Of a stretch of 64,000 nucleotides of DNA, positions 16,359 through 25,104 are shown piece by piece. The first letter of the stretch is position 1. Every line of letters starts with the position of its first letter. The notes below the pieces were generated by a model. That model was not told the origin of the DNA, ran no database searches, and saw nothing but the letters and a program-made list of their open reading frames with translations. Origin of the DNA: Aliitabrizicola sp031408575. Its GTDB lineage: Bacteria; Pseudomonadota; Alphaproteobacteria; Rhodobacterales; Rhodobacteraceae. The DNA lies in the NCBI GenBank assembly GCA_031408575.1, contig JANNWS010000146.1:1-64000 (forward strand), read 5' to 3'. The translations under genes were made by a program, and so were the position numbers.

Positions 16359-18928
16359 GCGGTGACCAGGTCTGCGGGGCCGGGATCGGAAAGCAGGGCG
16401 GCCATCAGCGCGTCGATGTCGGGCGCGCCATCGGCAAGGGGCAGGGTGCCGCCAAGGCCGGTGGCGTGGCGGGCGGCGGACACCGCCTCGCCCTGAGCGC
16501 CCAGATCGAAGCACCAGACCGGCAGGCCGGTCGCCAGCGCTTCGCGCGTGGTATAGGAGAATGTCTCGGGCCAGACTGACGGGATCAGCCAGCGGTCAAT
16601 CCCGTAGCGCGCAACAAGTGCGGCGATCTCACCCCGCAAGTAGCTGCCGTGAACCCGCGCCGGGGGTGCAAGGCTGAAGGCAGGGTCCAGATTGCCGATC
16701 AGCACAAGGTTTGCCACACCCGGTTGCAGCCTGCGACTTAGCGCGGACAGGACGGCAGCACCTTTCTGGACGCCGATATTGCCCAGAACGCCGATCACCG
16801 GGCGTTGCCCGATTGGCGCCGGGCAGGGCGGCACGGCGGCCAGCATCGGGTGGGGCCGCAGACGTATGCGGCGCGCGGTCTGCGGGTAAGCGCCAACAAC
16901 AAGGCGGTGGCTGTTTTTCGAAAAGACGGTGATGGCATCGGCCGCGTCGATCAGTCGGCCCCAGCCACGCTGCCAGTGACGAAGGCCAAGGGGGATGCGG
17001 TGGGATCCCGTGTGGCGATGGGCCGGGTCGCTGCCCGACGGGTCGGGCAGGCCGCGGTGGCGGCCGTCGGCATCCAGCAAGGTGTAGGACGGGCTAACTG
17101 GCAGATAATCGTGAAACAAAACCTCGATATGATCTTGTGCGCCGCGTTTCAATTCAAGCAGGCGGTCCGGCAGGGTGGCGGGATCCGTGTCGCCCACGCC
17201 GCAGGAATAGACGATGTCGCGCGCGTCGACAGGGTCCAGCAGGCGCTGGACGAAGGCGAAATCGTCGGTGGCGCCGCGGGTCACGCCTTGGGGCAGGTGC
17301 AGTTCGATCTGCCAGCGCAGGACGCCACCGACCCGCAGAATGATTGCCGCGCCGGGGTTGGCGGCCAGGTTGGCCTTCACGCGGACAGCGAGATAATCGT
17401 CGGCACCGCCGCCAAGGCTGTGCGCCAAGTAAATCGGCATCCGTCCGGGCGTGCGGGTGGCGGCAAACGCGATGCCAAGGGCAAGGCGCGGCGTGGCGAG
17501 CGGATCGTGCGCAATGAACTGCTGCACCTCGGCATCAAAGCCGGGGTGCCGCGCGCTGACCAGCGTATTGTTGGCCTGAACAAGGCGCTGCTTTTCCACC
17601 GGGCCGAACGAGGTGCCGCCGCGATGTTCGACAAAGAGGTTCGGCAGGGCAAGATGACGGCCCCCCATGTCGCGCACCTTGCGGCACCAATCCACCTCTT
17701 CGCCATAGCCGCGCCCGAAGGCGGTATCGAGGGCGGGGAGCCGTTTAAGGAAGGCGTGGCTGATCGCCATGCAGAAACCCACGCCCGTGGGCGCATCGAC
17801 CAGCCCCGCATCCGGGTGAAAGCGGGCGGCGATGGCATCAAGTCGGTCCCCCTCGCCGGGGCGCAGGGGGGTTTGCTGGCAAATTACCGGCATCGTCAGG
17901 ATCTCGGCATCGTTCGACATCGGGGTGACGCTGGCCACGTTGTCATGCACGAGAAACGGGCGCAGCAAGCGGCTGGCCCAGCCTTGCGGTACGAACGCAT
18001 CAGAATTGAGCAGCACCACATCATGGCCCCTCATCAGCGCCAGTTTAAGCCCGGAATTGACCGAGCGGATAAAGCCCTGATTGCACGGATTCTCGATCAG
18101 CGTGATGCGGCCCGGATGGGTTGACTGCTGGTCCGCTACCCAGTCGCGCAGCCAGGGGCGCAGGCTGGGATCGGTCGAGGCGTCTTCGATCAAGACCAGA
18201 TGAAACGGCAGGTCGGTGTGGCGGATCACCCGCTCCAGCACATCTGGCAAAAGATCGAAAGCATTGAAAACGGGCAGAATCAGCGTAACCGGGTGGCGCG
18301 CCAAAGCCGCCGGAGTAAGGCGGGCGCGCTCGGCGGCACGGGCGGGGGCGGGCAGGATGGCGAGGCTGTCCTGAATGAAAAGCAGGCGTTGCAGGCTTTG
18401 CGCGGCGGGCGCGTCGGCTAGGCGCAGGGCGCGCTTGACGCGGGTGCGGCAGGCGGGGTCGCGCGTGGCAAGCCAGCGCAAGACGGCGGGAGTAGCCCGG
18501 CCCAGATCGCGCAGAAAGGCTGGCACAAGCCGTAGTCTGGCCTGGGCAAGGGTGTGTGCGGCGGGCCGTGGCAACTGGTAAATCAGGCGCTGATCGGGAA
18601 AGCCGAGGCTGAGCGTCGCGGGGCCGGGGGCGAAAGCGAGATCGAGGACGAAGCCGGGCGTCTTGTGGCCGAGGCCGGGATGGGCGCGGGCCACGTCTGC
18701 GCGGGGCAGGTTCGGGGTGACATCGGTGCGGACCGCACCGAGGGCGAGCGTGATCGCAGGTGCTGCTGTCCACCCTTCGGCAATCAGGCGGCCGCCTTGC
18801 AGGCGCAGGCGGTCGATCTGGCCGACCATCTGGCCCGCAGCGTCCAGAAGCGGCTGACCGTGTTGCGAATAGCGCAGATGGGCTGCAGCGTAGCGGCGGA
18901 AAAGTGAGGCGAGCCGTTGTGCGGGCAT
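16355..18928 (-). CDS. Large two-domain glycosyltransferase (GT2 plus GT1/GT4-like)
   Basis: Protein of 857 residues. Residues 1-210 are of unknown fold. A family 2 transferase domain begins near residue 213 (HPVTLILPVFNAFDLL), with the nucleotide/metal motifs IEDASTD and LLNSDAFVPQGW and a GYGEEVDWCRKV acceptor-site motif near residue 405. From about residue 490 there is a separate half; residues 690-840 resemble the C-terminal nucleotide-binding domain of GT-B enzymes (VIGVLGNIGVQKGA, then PSVWPETFSYTTREALATGLPVW with the E-x7-E-like pattern). Such fusions often build two linkages of a repeat unit. It heads a leftward operon with the acetyltransferase and sulfotransferase. Confidence 0.85.
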   Translation of the reverse strand: MPAQRLASLFRRYAAAHLRYSQHGQPLLDAAGQMVGQIDRLRLQGGRLIAEGWTAAPAITLALGAVRTDVTPNLPRADVARAHPGLGHKTPGFVLDLAFAPGPATLSLGFPDQRLIYQLPRPAAHTLAQARLRLVPAFLRDLGRATPAVLRWLATRDPACRTRVKRALRLADAPAAQSLQRLLFIQDSLAILPAPARAAERARLTPAALARHPVTLILPVFNAFDLLPDVLERVIRHTDLPFHLVLIEDASTDPSLRPWLRDWVADQQSTHPGRITLIENPCNQGFIRSVNSGLKLALMRGHDVVLLNSDAFVPQGWASRLLRPFLVHDNVASVTPMSNDAEILTMPVICQQTPLRPGEGDRLDAIAARFHPDAGLVDAPTGVGFCMAISHAFLKRLPALDTAFGRGYGEEVDWCRKVRDMGGRHLALPNLFVEHRGGTSFGPVEKQRLVQANNTLVSARHPGFDAEVQQFIAHDPLATPRLALGIAFAATRTPGRMPIYLAHSLGGGADDYLAVRVKANLAANPGAAIILRVGGVLRWQIELHLPQGVTRGATDDFAFVQRLLDPVDARDIVYSCGVGDTDPATLPDRLLELKRGAQDHIEVLFHDYLPVSPSYTLLDADGRHRGLPDPSGSDPAHRHTGSHRIPLGLRHWQRGWGRLIDAADAITVFSKNSHRLVVGAYPQTARRIRLRPHPMLAAVPPCPAPIGQRPVIGVLGNIGVQKGAAVLSALSRRLQPGVANLVLIGNLDPAFSLAPPARVHGSYLRGEIAALVARYGIDRWLIPSVWPETFSYTTREALATGLPVWCFDLGAQGEAVSAARHATGLGGTLPLADGAPDIDALMAALLSDPGPADLVTA

Positions 18929-19244
18929 GAACGCTCCTGCGGTTCGGGCAAGGGGGCTAAGGCGGTGGGGCAGGCGGGTGTCAGGGCATCGGAGTCGCTT
19001 TCTGTGGGGGCATTGCGGGCGTGCTTGCGCAACCCTTTGGTGGGGGGTGGAACGCGGGTCGGGCCGGTGGGGTGAGCGGTTGTTTACCCCTTTGGTATCG
19101 GGCGTTTTGCTTAAAACTTGATTACTCTGATCGCGGGCGGCATCGCGGACAGCCCCCCTTCCGGCCCGCGCTACATTGTGACAGCGTTGTACCCGATGGC
19201 GGCGTAAGCGGCGCGCGCAGCGTTCGGCAAAGGAGAAACTGGTA
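18929..19244. other. Intergenic region between divergent glycosyltransferase and galE
   Basis: This 316-base gap contains no convincing gene on either strand. It must hold two outward promoters. The most A/T-rich patch is at about 19100-19135 (GTTTTGCTTAAAACTTGATT), the likeliest place for the galE promoter, but no good -35/-10 pair was found. A clear AGGAG ribosome site for galE is at 19231-19235. Confidence 0.4.
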
Positions 19245-20231
19245 TTGGCGGATCATGTGCTGGTGACCGGCGGGGCCGGATATGTCGGATCGCATGCATG
19301 CAAGGTTCTGGCCGGGAATGGTTTTGTGCCGGTTGCCTTTGACAACCTGTCCACCGGCTGGCGGGCGGCGGTGAAGTTCGGCCCTCTGGTGCAGGGCGAC
19401 CTGATGGACCGGGCCAGCCTTGATGCCGCCTTTGCGCAGTACCGGCCCGTGGCGGTAATGCATTTCGCGGCGCTGTCGCTGGTCGGCGAATCGGTGTCCG
19501 ATCCGGGGCGCTATTGGCGGATGAACGTGGGTGGGTCGCTGAACCTGATCGAGGCGGCGGTGGCGGCGGGGTGTCGGGCGTTCGTCTTATCGTCGAGCTG
19601 CGCCACCTATGGCGATCCCGGTGGCATGACGCTGGATGAGGATACGCTGCAGCGCCCGATCAATGCATACGGCGCTACAAAGCTGGCGATCGAGGCGATG
19701 CTGGCGAACTTTGAGACAAGTCACGGGTTGGAGCCGGTGATCTTTCGGTATTTCAATGTCGCGGGGGCCGATCCTGATGGCGAAATCGGTGAACAGCACC
19801 GGCCCGAGACGCATCTGATCCCGTTGCTGCTGGACGCGGTGGCGGGGCGCAGGCCGGCGCTGACTGTGCATGGCCAGGACTATGACACGCCCGATGGCAC
19901 CTGTATCCGCGACTATGTGCATGTCATGGACCTTGCCGAGGCGCATGTGCTGGGCCTGCGCCATCTGCTGGCGGGGCGGGGGCGGGGGGCGTTCAATCTG
20001 GGCAGCGGCACCGGGTTTTCGGTGCGCGAGGTGATCGCCCACGCGGGCCGGGTGACCAACCGCGAGGTGCCGATCATCGAGGGCGCGCGGCGCCCCGGCG
20101 ATCCGGCGCGACTGGTCTCAGGTTCGGCGCGGGCGATGCGCGATCTGGGATGGGCGCCTGTGCGATCCACCCTGCCGGTGATGATCGCGGATGCCTGGCG
20201 CTGGTCGAACGGGCCGGGATATGCCGAATGA
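19245..20231 (+). CDS. galE: UDP-glucose 4-epimerase
   Basis: Interconverts UDP-glucose and UDP-galactose through a tightly bound NAD+. The Rossmann motif is VTGGAGYVGSH near the N terminus. The catalytic triad is seen as SSSCATYG (Ser, about residue 122) and YGATK (Tyr/Lys, about 146-150). FRYFNVAGADPDG and CIRDYVHVMDLA are the other family blocks. The start is a TTG at 19245, supported by AGGAG 9 bases upstream; the alternative GTG at 19257 has poor spacing. The 328-residue length is normal. It probably supplies galactose units for the polysaccharide region. Confidence 0.95.
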   Translation: MADHVLVTGGAGYVGSHACKVLAGNGFVPVAFDNLSTGWRAAVKFGPLVQGDLMDRASLDAAFAQYRPVAVMHFAALSLVGESVSDPGRYWRMNVGGSLNLIEAAVAAGCRAFVLSSSCATYGDPGGMTLDEDTLQRPINAYGATKLAIEAMLANFETSHGLEPVIFRYFNVAGADPDGEIGEQHRPETHLIPLLLDAVAGRRPALTVHGQDYDTPDGTCIRDYVHVMDLAEAHVLGLRHLLAGRGRGAFNLGSGTGFSVREVIAHAGRVTNREVPIIEGARRPGDPARLVSGSARAMRDLGWAPVRSTLPVMIADAWRWSNGPGYAE

Positions 20232-20295
20232 GGCGGGGTTTCCCCTGCACGAGCGTCTCGATAGGGTAAGCCTGCAACAGCAGGGAGAGACGCGC

Positions 20296-21285
20296 ATGTT
20301 CCGGGCATTGGTGGTGGAAAAGGATGATAGCGGGGCGACGCGGGCAACTGTCCAGACCCTGCCTGACGACCGGCTGCCCGACGGCGATGTCACGGTTGCA
20401 GTGGAATACTCCACGCTGAACTACAAGGACGGGCTGTGCCTTGGGTCGGGGGGCGGGCTGGTGCGGGTCTGGCCGCATGTGCCGGGCGTGGATTTTGCCG
20501 GCGTGGTCGAGACGTCGAGCGTTGCCCGCTATGCCCCCGGTGACCGGGTGGTGCTGACCGGGTGGCGCGTGGGCGAGACGCATTGGGGCGGCTATACAAC
20601 AAAGGCGCGGGTCAGTGCCGACTGGCTGGTGCCGCTGCCGCAAGCGCTTTCGACGCGCATGGCGATGGCGGTTGGCACGGCGGGGTTCACCGCGATGCTG
20701 GCGGTGATGGCGCTGGAAGACCACGGGCTGACCCCGGCGCAGGGCGAGGTGCTGGTGACCGGGGCTGCGGGCGGTGTCGGGTCGGTCGCCACGGCGATCC
20801 TCGCGCAACTGGGATACAGCGTGGCGGCGGTGACGGGGCGGCCCGAGACGGAAGGCTATCTGCGCGATCTGGGGGCCGCGCGGATCGTGCCACGGGCCCA
20901 TCTGGCCGAGACGGTGAAGCGGCCCTTGGAGTCAGAGATGTGGGCGGGGTGCATTGATGCGGTGGGCGGTGCCATGCTGGCCCGCGTGTTGGGGCAGATG
21001 AAGATGAACGCCTCGGTTGCCGCCGTGGGGCTGGCGGGGGGCGCGATGCTGCCCGCGTCGGTGGTGCCGTTCCTGCTGCGGGGTGTGAACCTGCTGGGCA
21101 TCAACAGCGTGTTGGTGCCGTACGCGCAGCGGGTGCGCGCCTGGGACCGGATCGCGACCGATCTGCCGATGGATCGGCTAGAGGCGATGATCCGGCTTGC
21201 CGGGCTTGGCGATCTGCCCGCGCTGGGGGCCGCGATCCTGAAGGGCGAGGTGCAGGGGCGCGTCGTGGTGGATGTGAACGCTTGA
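20296..21285 (+). CDS. acuI: AcuI-type acrylyl-CoA reductase (YhdH/YhfP family, MDR superfamily)
   Basis: NADPH-dependent medium-chain reductase. AcuI reduces toxic acryloyl-CoA to propionyl-CoA in DMSP and 3-hydroxypropionate metabolism. Family features: TLNYKDGLCL near residue 40, VLTGWRVGETHWGGY near residue 83, the nucleotide loop VTGAAGGVGSVA near residue 154, and a C-terminal LLGINSVL motif. The 329-residue length matches. The ATG at 20296 follows AGGGAGA. No acuR or dmdA neighbour is present, so the exact acyl-CoA substrate is an inference; a YhdH quinone-reductase role cannot be ruled out. Confidence 0.87.
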   Translation: MFRALVVEKDDSGATRATVQTLPDDRLPDGDVTVAVEYSTLNYKDGLCLGSGGGLVRVWPHVPGVDFAGVVETSSVARYAPGDRVVLTGWRVGETHWGGYTTKARVSADWLVPLPQALSTRMAMAVGTAGFTAMLAVMALEDHGLTPAQGEVLVTGAAGGVGSVATAILAQLGYSVAAVTGRPETEGYLRDLGAARIVPRAHLAETVKRPLESEMWAGCIDAVGGAMLARVLGQMKMNASVAAVGLAGGAMLPASVVPFLLRGVNLLGINSVLVPYAQRVRAWDRIATDLPMDRLEAMIRLAGLGDLPALGAAILKGEVQGRVVVDVNA

Positions 21286-21591
21286 GTGCGGGGTGGGCGC
21301 TGGCGGAAACAGCCCTTTCGTTGCCAGATTTGTCCATCGACAAAACGAACCCGTCTGACTGGCAGGCGCGCCCCGATCTACGAAGGGCAGGATTTCGGAC
21401 GATACCCCTTGTCCACCGGCCTCCGGTCTCATGGGCAACGGACCGAAAAACGCTCCACCGGAGCGTTTTCTAGCGGTTCGAAGAAACCATCCCTTTGGTT
21501 CGCTCAAGGATCTTCCCGCTGAAAAAGCCTGTCCGACAACGACGATTCCATTTCTGGCGGAAGACACGTTTAAGGACAGCAAGCCGCCGTC
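21286..21591. other. Non-coding gap between acuI and arsJ
   Basis: 306 bases between the ends of two convergent genes. Apart from the strong hairpin at 21447-21469 I see no gene. Short open frames here have no family-like features. The base composition is more A/T-rich than the surrounding genes. Confidence 0.5.
21447..21469. terminator. Bidirectional intrinsic terminator-like hairpin
   Basis: AAAACGCTCC at 21447-21456 pairs perfectly with GGAGCGTTTT at 21460-21469 around an ACC loop. The stem starts with A-run and ends with T-run on both strands, the classic shape for a terminator serving convergent genes. It lies between the 3' ends of acuI and arsJ. Confidence 0.75.
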
Positions 21592-22866
21592 TTAAATCTG
21601 GGGTGCCAGCCGCCGCATGGCCAACCAACTGAGCAGAGCCATCGTCCCCGCCGTGCCAAGGCACAGGGGCAGGCCGCCAACCTGAAAGCTGACGCCGGAC
21701 AGAAGCGTGCCGATCAGGCGGCCGGCAGCGTTCGACATGTAGTAAAAGCCCACATCGCGCGTCACCCGGTCGTCCTGCGTGAAGGCCAGGATCAGATAGG
21801 AATGGACGGCCGAATTGACCGCAAAGACATAGCCGAACAGCAGCAATCCCCCGACGATCCCAAGGCTGAGCCAGGGTGCGGGTGCGCCCGCGACATACGC
21901 CAATGCGGCAAGCGCCAGCGGGATCGGCACCAGGAGCGCCGCCCAGCGGATCGCCGATACAGTGATCGCCGCCTCGGATTTCGTTGCGGCCTGCAGGATG
22001 CGCGGGGCGGCGGCTTGCACCGCGCCATACGCGATGATCCAGAGCGCCATGAACCCGCCGATCAGAAAGAACGCCCATCGCCGCCCGTCGGGCGTGCCAT
22101 CCGACAGCACCATCTGGAAATAGACCGGCACGCCGACGACGAACCACACATCGCGCGCCCCGAACAGGAACATTCGCGCCAGCGACAGCCGCGTGATGCG
22201 CGGGTCTGTCGCCCGCCAGTCAGTGAACTTCGCGCCCTTGTCCTTTGCCGGCAACCCGTCCGGCATGAAAAGCGCCACCGCCACCAGAATGACCGTCAGC
22301 ACCCCCGCCATGCCCCAGATCGCGGCATCAAACCCCGCAAGCGCCAGCATGGCCGCCCCAAGAAAGAACCCCAGTCCCTTGACCGCGTTCTTTGACCCCG
22401 TCAGGGCCGCGACCCAGCGAAAGAGGGTGCCGTCGCCCTTGGGCGCCAGCACCTTGACGGCCGATTTCGACGACATCTTGGCCAGATCCTTGGCCACGCC
22501 GGACACACCCTGCACCGCCATGACGAACCCGACCGACGCTGCGACCGACCACGCGGGGTCGAGCATCGTCAGCCCAACCAGTGCCGCGATCTGCAACAGA
22601 AGGCCCGCATAAAGCGTGGAGGCCAGACCGAAGCGTGCGCCGATCCAGCCGGCGACAAGGTTGGTCACGATCCCTGCCGCCTCATACAGCAGAAACAGCC
22701 ACGCAAGCTGGATCGGCGTGAACCCCAGCCCGTTGAAATGCAGCAGCACCAGCATCCGCAGCGCGCCGTCCGACAGCATGAAGGCCCAATAGGCGGCGGT
22801 GACCGCCGCATAGGCGCGCAGACCGTTCGGTCGCTTTTGGGGGCGGGGGTCCGAAGCGGCGGTCAC
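21592..22866 (-). CDS. arsJ: Organoarsenical efflux MFS transporter ArsJ
   Basis: Twelve-helix major facilitator of 424 residues. ArsJ exports 1-arseno-3-phosphoglycerate, the unstable product made by a dedicated GAPDH from arsenate; once outside it breaks down to arsenate. The start PNGLRAYAAVTAAYWAFMLS and the loop KDLAKMSSKSAVKVLAPKG near residue 130 match ArsJ. I start at the GTG at 22866, which overlaps the GAPDH stop as GTGA; an ATG further upstream lies inside the GAPDH gene. The adjacency of gap and arsJ is itself the diagnostic context. Confidence 0.92.
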   Translation of the reverse strand: MTAASDPRPQKRPNGLRAYAAVTAAYWAFMLSDGALRMLVLLHFNGLGFTPIQLAWLFLLYEAAGIVTNLVAGWIGARFGLASTLYAGLLLQIAALVGLTMLDPAWSVAASVGFVMAVQGVSGVAKDLAKMSSKSAVKVLAPKGDGTLFRWVAALTGSKNAVKGLGFFLGAAMLALAGFDAAIWGMAGVLTVILVAVALFMPDGLPAKDKGAKFTDWRATDPRITRLSLARMFLFGARDVWFVVGVPVYFQMVLSDGTPDGRRWAFFLIGGFMALWIIAYGAVQAAAPRILQAATKSEAAITVSAIRWAALLVPIPLALAALAYVAGAPAPWLSLGIVGGLLLFGYVFAVNSAVHSYLILAFTQDDRVTRDVGFYYMSNAAGRLIGTLLSGVSFQVGGLPLCLGTAGTMALLSWLAMRRLAPQI

Positions 22867-23882
22867 AATGCCCCCGCGACCATCCGGGTGATATCGGCCA
22901 GACGGCAGGCATAGCCCCATTCATTGTCATACCAGGCAAAGATCTTAACCTGTGTGCCGTTCACGACCATCGTGCTGGGTGCGTCGATGATGCTGGAGCG
23001 GGGGTCGTTGGTGTAGTCCGACGACACCAGCTCGCGCACCTCATAGCCCAGGATGCCGTTCAGCGGGCCATCGGCTGCGGCCTTGAACAGGGCGTTCACC
23101 TCAGCCACCGTCGTGGGCCGCTCCACTTCGAACACGCAATCGGTGATCGAGGCATTCAGCAGCGGCACGCGCACGGCATGGCCATTCAGGCGCCCCGCAA
23201 GTTCGGGATAGATCAGCGTGATTGCGGTGGCCGAACCCGTGGTCGTGGGGATCAGATTCAACAGCGCCGAGCGCGCCCGGCGCATGTCCTTGGCGGGCCG
23301 GTCCACGATGGTCTGAGTATTGGTCACGTCATGGATCGTGGTGATCGAGCCGTGGCGGATGCCGATGCCTTCGTGGATCACCTTGACCACAGGGGCCAGA
23401 CAGTTGGTGGTGCAGCTTGCCGCCGTGACAAGGTGATGCTGCGCCGGATCATAGAGGTGATGGTTGACCCCGTAGACCAGGTTCAGCGCGCCGCCATCCT
23501 TGACCGGGGCCGACATGACGACCTTCTTCACGCCGGCAGCAAAGTACGACGCCACCTTTTCGGCCGTCTTGAACACGCCGGTCGCGTCGATCACCAGATC
23601 GATGCCCATCGCGGCCAGCGGCAGATCCTCGATCCGCTTGGCCGCGGTCAGGGTCATGCGCTGACCCTCGATCGTCAGGCTGTCCGCGTCATGCGAGATG
23701 GCGCGGGGCCAGCGGCCATGCACAGAATCAAACTCCATCAGCAGGGCGTGCTGATCGGGGGTGCCTGCGGGATCGTTGATCAGCACGATCTGACCCACCG
23801 CCCCGGTGTCGATTAGATCGCGCAGGGCAAGTTTGCCGATCCGGCCCAAGCCGTTCAGGGCGATGCGGGGGCGCATGCTCAT
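22863..23882 (-). CDS. gap: ArsJ-associated glyceraldehyde-3-phosphate dehydrogenase
   Basis: NAD-dependent dehydrogenase of 339 residues that, in this setting, uses arsenate in place of phosphate to form 1-arseno-3-phosphoglycerate for ArsJ. Seen: NAD loop NGLGRIGKL (residues 10-18), catalytic ASCTTNC with Cys157, and conserved HDVTNTQTIVD and WYDNEWGY motifs. It is embedded between the ArsR-ArsC fusion (ATGA overlap) and arsJ (GTGA overlap), so it is the arsenate-detoxifying paralogue, not the main glycolytic enzyme. Arsenate use is inferred from context. Confidence 0.93.
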   Translation of the reverse strand: MSMRPRIALNGLGRIGKLALRDLIDTGAVGQIVLINDPAGTPDQHALLMEFDSVHGRWPRAISHDADSLTIEGQRMTLTAAKRIEDLPLAAMGIDLVIDATGVFKTAEKVASYFAAGVKKVVMSAPVKDGGALNLVYGVNHHLYDPAQHHLVTAASCTTNCLAPVVKVIHEGIGIRHGSITTIHDVTNTQTIVDRPAKDMRRARSALLNLIPTTTGSATAITLIYPELAGRLNGHAVRVPLLNASITDCVFEVERPTTVAEVNALFKAAADGPLNGILGYEVRELVSSDYTNDPRSSIIDAPSTMVVNGTQVKIFAWYDNEWGYACRLADITRMVAGAL

Positions 23883-24706
23883 GCGTCGCGACCGATGCGG
23901 TCGAGGTGCTGCTGCAGGGCGACCTTCTCAAGCTCGGCAAAGGGCAGGGAAGCAAAGGCGATGATCCGGCGGCGCAACTCGCCATAAGCCTTGGCAAAGG
24001 CGAGGCCCTTTTCCGCATCGGTTCCCTGCGCCTTGACCGGGTCGGGGATGCCCCAATGCGCGGTCATCGGCTGACCCGGCCAGGGGGCGCATTCCTCGGC
24101 GGCGGCGGCATCGCAGACGGTAAAGACGAAATCCATCTTCGGTGCATCCGGGGCCTCGAACTCGGACAGGTGCTTTGAGCGCAGGCCGGTCACGTCATGG
24201 CCGCCACGCTCCAGCACCTCCAGCGCGAAAGGGTTTAGCTGCGTGCCGGGCCGGGTGCCGGCGGAATAGGCGTTGAAGCGCCCGGCCCCGGTGTCGCGCA
24301 GGACGGCTTCGGCAAAGATCGAGCGGGCGGAATTGCCCGAGCAGATGAAAAGCACATTGAAGGGATGCGTGGTCATCGGGAAACCCTTTGCGGTGTGGTT
24401 CGGGGGAAAGCAGACATCGGGACGGCCGCGGCAACAATCATCGGCAAGATAGGCCAACAGGTTTGCGGCAGCGGTCAGATCGGTACGATACAGGATCGAG
24501 CGGCCTTGCCGCTGCGACAGGATCAGGCCCGCCTGTTCAAGGTCGGCAAGCTGGTTGGAAAGGGTGTTTTGCCGGACACCAAGCGCTTCGGCCATATCGG
24601 TGGGACGCAGGCCCTGCGGCGCAAACCGCATCAGCAAGCGAAACACCGCAAGCCGGCCGGGATGGCCGAGGGTTGCAAGGCTGGTGCTGGCAGTTATCAT
24701 ATCCAT
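23879..24706 (-). CDS. ArsR-ArsC fusion: As(III)-responsive repressor joined to arsenate reductase
   Basis: One 275-residue chain holds two proteins. Residues 1-100 are a winged-helix ArsR with recognition segment RQNTLSNQLADLEQAG and a cysteine cluster C91, C92, C99 (CCRGRPDVC), a plausible As(III) site. Residues 111-275 are a low-molecular-weight-phosphatase-type arsenate reductase with CSGNSAR (C122, R128) and redox cysteines C198 and C206. The second domain keeps its own methionine (M111), a relic of separate genes. It is the first gene of the operon with gap and arsJ. A palindrome covers the start codon. An alternative ATG lies two codons downstream. Confidence 0.93.
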   Translation of the reverse strand: MDMITASTSLATLGHPGRLAVFRLLMRFAPQGLRPTDMAEALGVRQNTLSNQLADLEQAGLILSQRQGRSILYRTDLTAAANLLAYLADDCCRGRPDVCFPPNHTAKGFPMTTHPFNVLFICSGNSARSIFAEAVLRDTGAGRFNAYSAGTRPGTQLNPFALEVLERGGHDVTGLRSKHLSEFEAPDAPKMDFVFTVCDAAAAEECAPWPGQPMTAHWGIPDPVKAQGTDAEKGLAFAKAYGELRRRIIAFASLPFAELEKVALQQHLDRIGRDA

Positions 24707-24726
24707 TGTTCAGGAATAATGGATAT
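24699..24726. promoter_or_regulatory. Candidate ArsR operator over the arsRC start codon
   Basis: ATATCCATT at 24699-24707 is an exact inverted copy of AATGGATAT at 24718-24726, with a 10-base spacer. The left arm contains the start codon of the ArsR-ArsC fusion. An A/T-rich palindrome at the head of an ars operon is the expected form of an ArsR site, so binding would block initiation and create autoregulation. No experimental match is known to me. Confidence 0.6.
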
Positions 24727-24888
24727 TAGGAAAAGCGCCAGTGAACCTTTTGTAACGGCAAGCGGCGCGGGGCGGAGGTGGGGCAATGCGTGAAACGGAA
24801 GTATGTGGCGCGCAGAGCGGGAAAACCGCCAGGCGCTTTCAAGGCCTGCGCCAACCGGAACACGCCGCTGGACCGGCTTTTCGGCGCA

Positions 24889-25104
24889 TCACTTGGTAAG
24901 GCCGCCGTTCGATCCGGCTGCAGGGGCAGACTGCTGACCCACGCCCTTTTTCTTTGCTGCGACATCGGCTTTCATGCGGGCAAGCAGTTCCGCCTTTGCG
25001 GGGCGCTGGCCGAAGGGATTTTTGTCGGTTCCCCTCGAATTATGTTCGGTGTGCTTCGGCGCATTCATCGCCTTGTTTGGCGCGCCGGATTTGCCATAGT
25101 CCAT
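24889..25104 (-). CDS. Small conserved-looking basic protein (function unknown)
   Basis: Seventy-one residues, strongly basic and hydrophilic, starting MDYGKSGAPNKAMNAPKH. A lysine-rich helix ELLARMKADVAAKKKGV follows and then a low-complexity tail. No signal peptide or membrane segment. I have an impression of similar short proteins in Rhodobacteraceae but cannot name a family. An AAGG lies 8 bases upstream of the ATG. It sits between the ars operon and the integrated element, outside the att repeat. Confidence 0.6.
   Translation of the reverse strand: MDYGKSGAPNKAMNAPKHTEHNSRGTDKNPFGQRPAKAELLARMKADVAAKKKGVGQQSAPAAGSNGGLTK

Noticed and set aside
21178..21582. Minus-strand frame between acuI and arsJ as a gene
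   Set aside because: It runs antisense into acuI, contains the terminator hairpin and shows no recognisable motifs.
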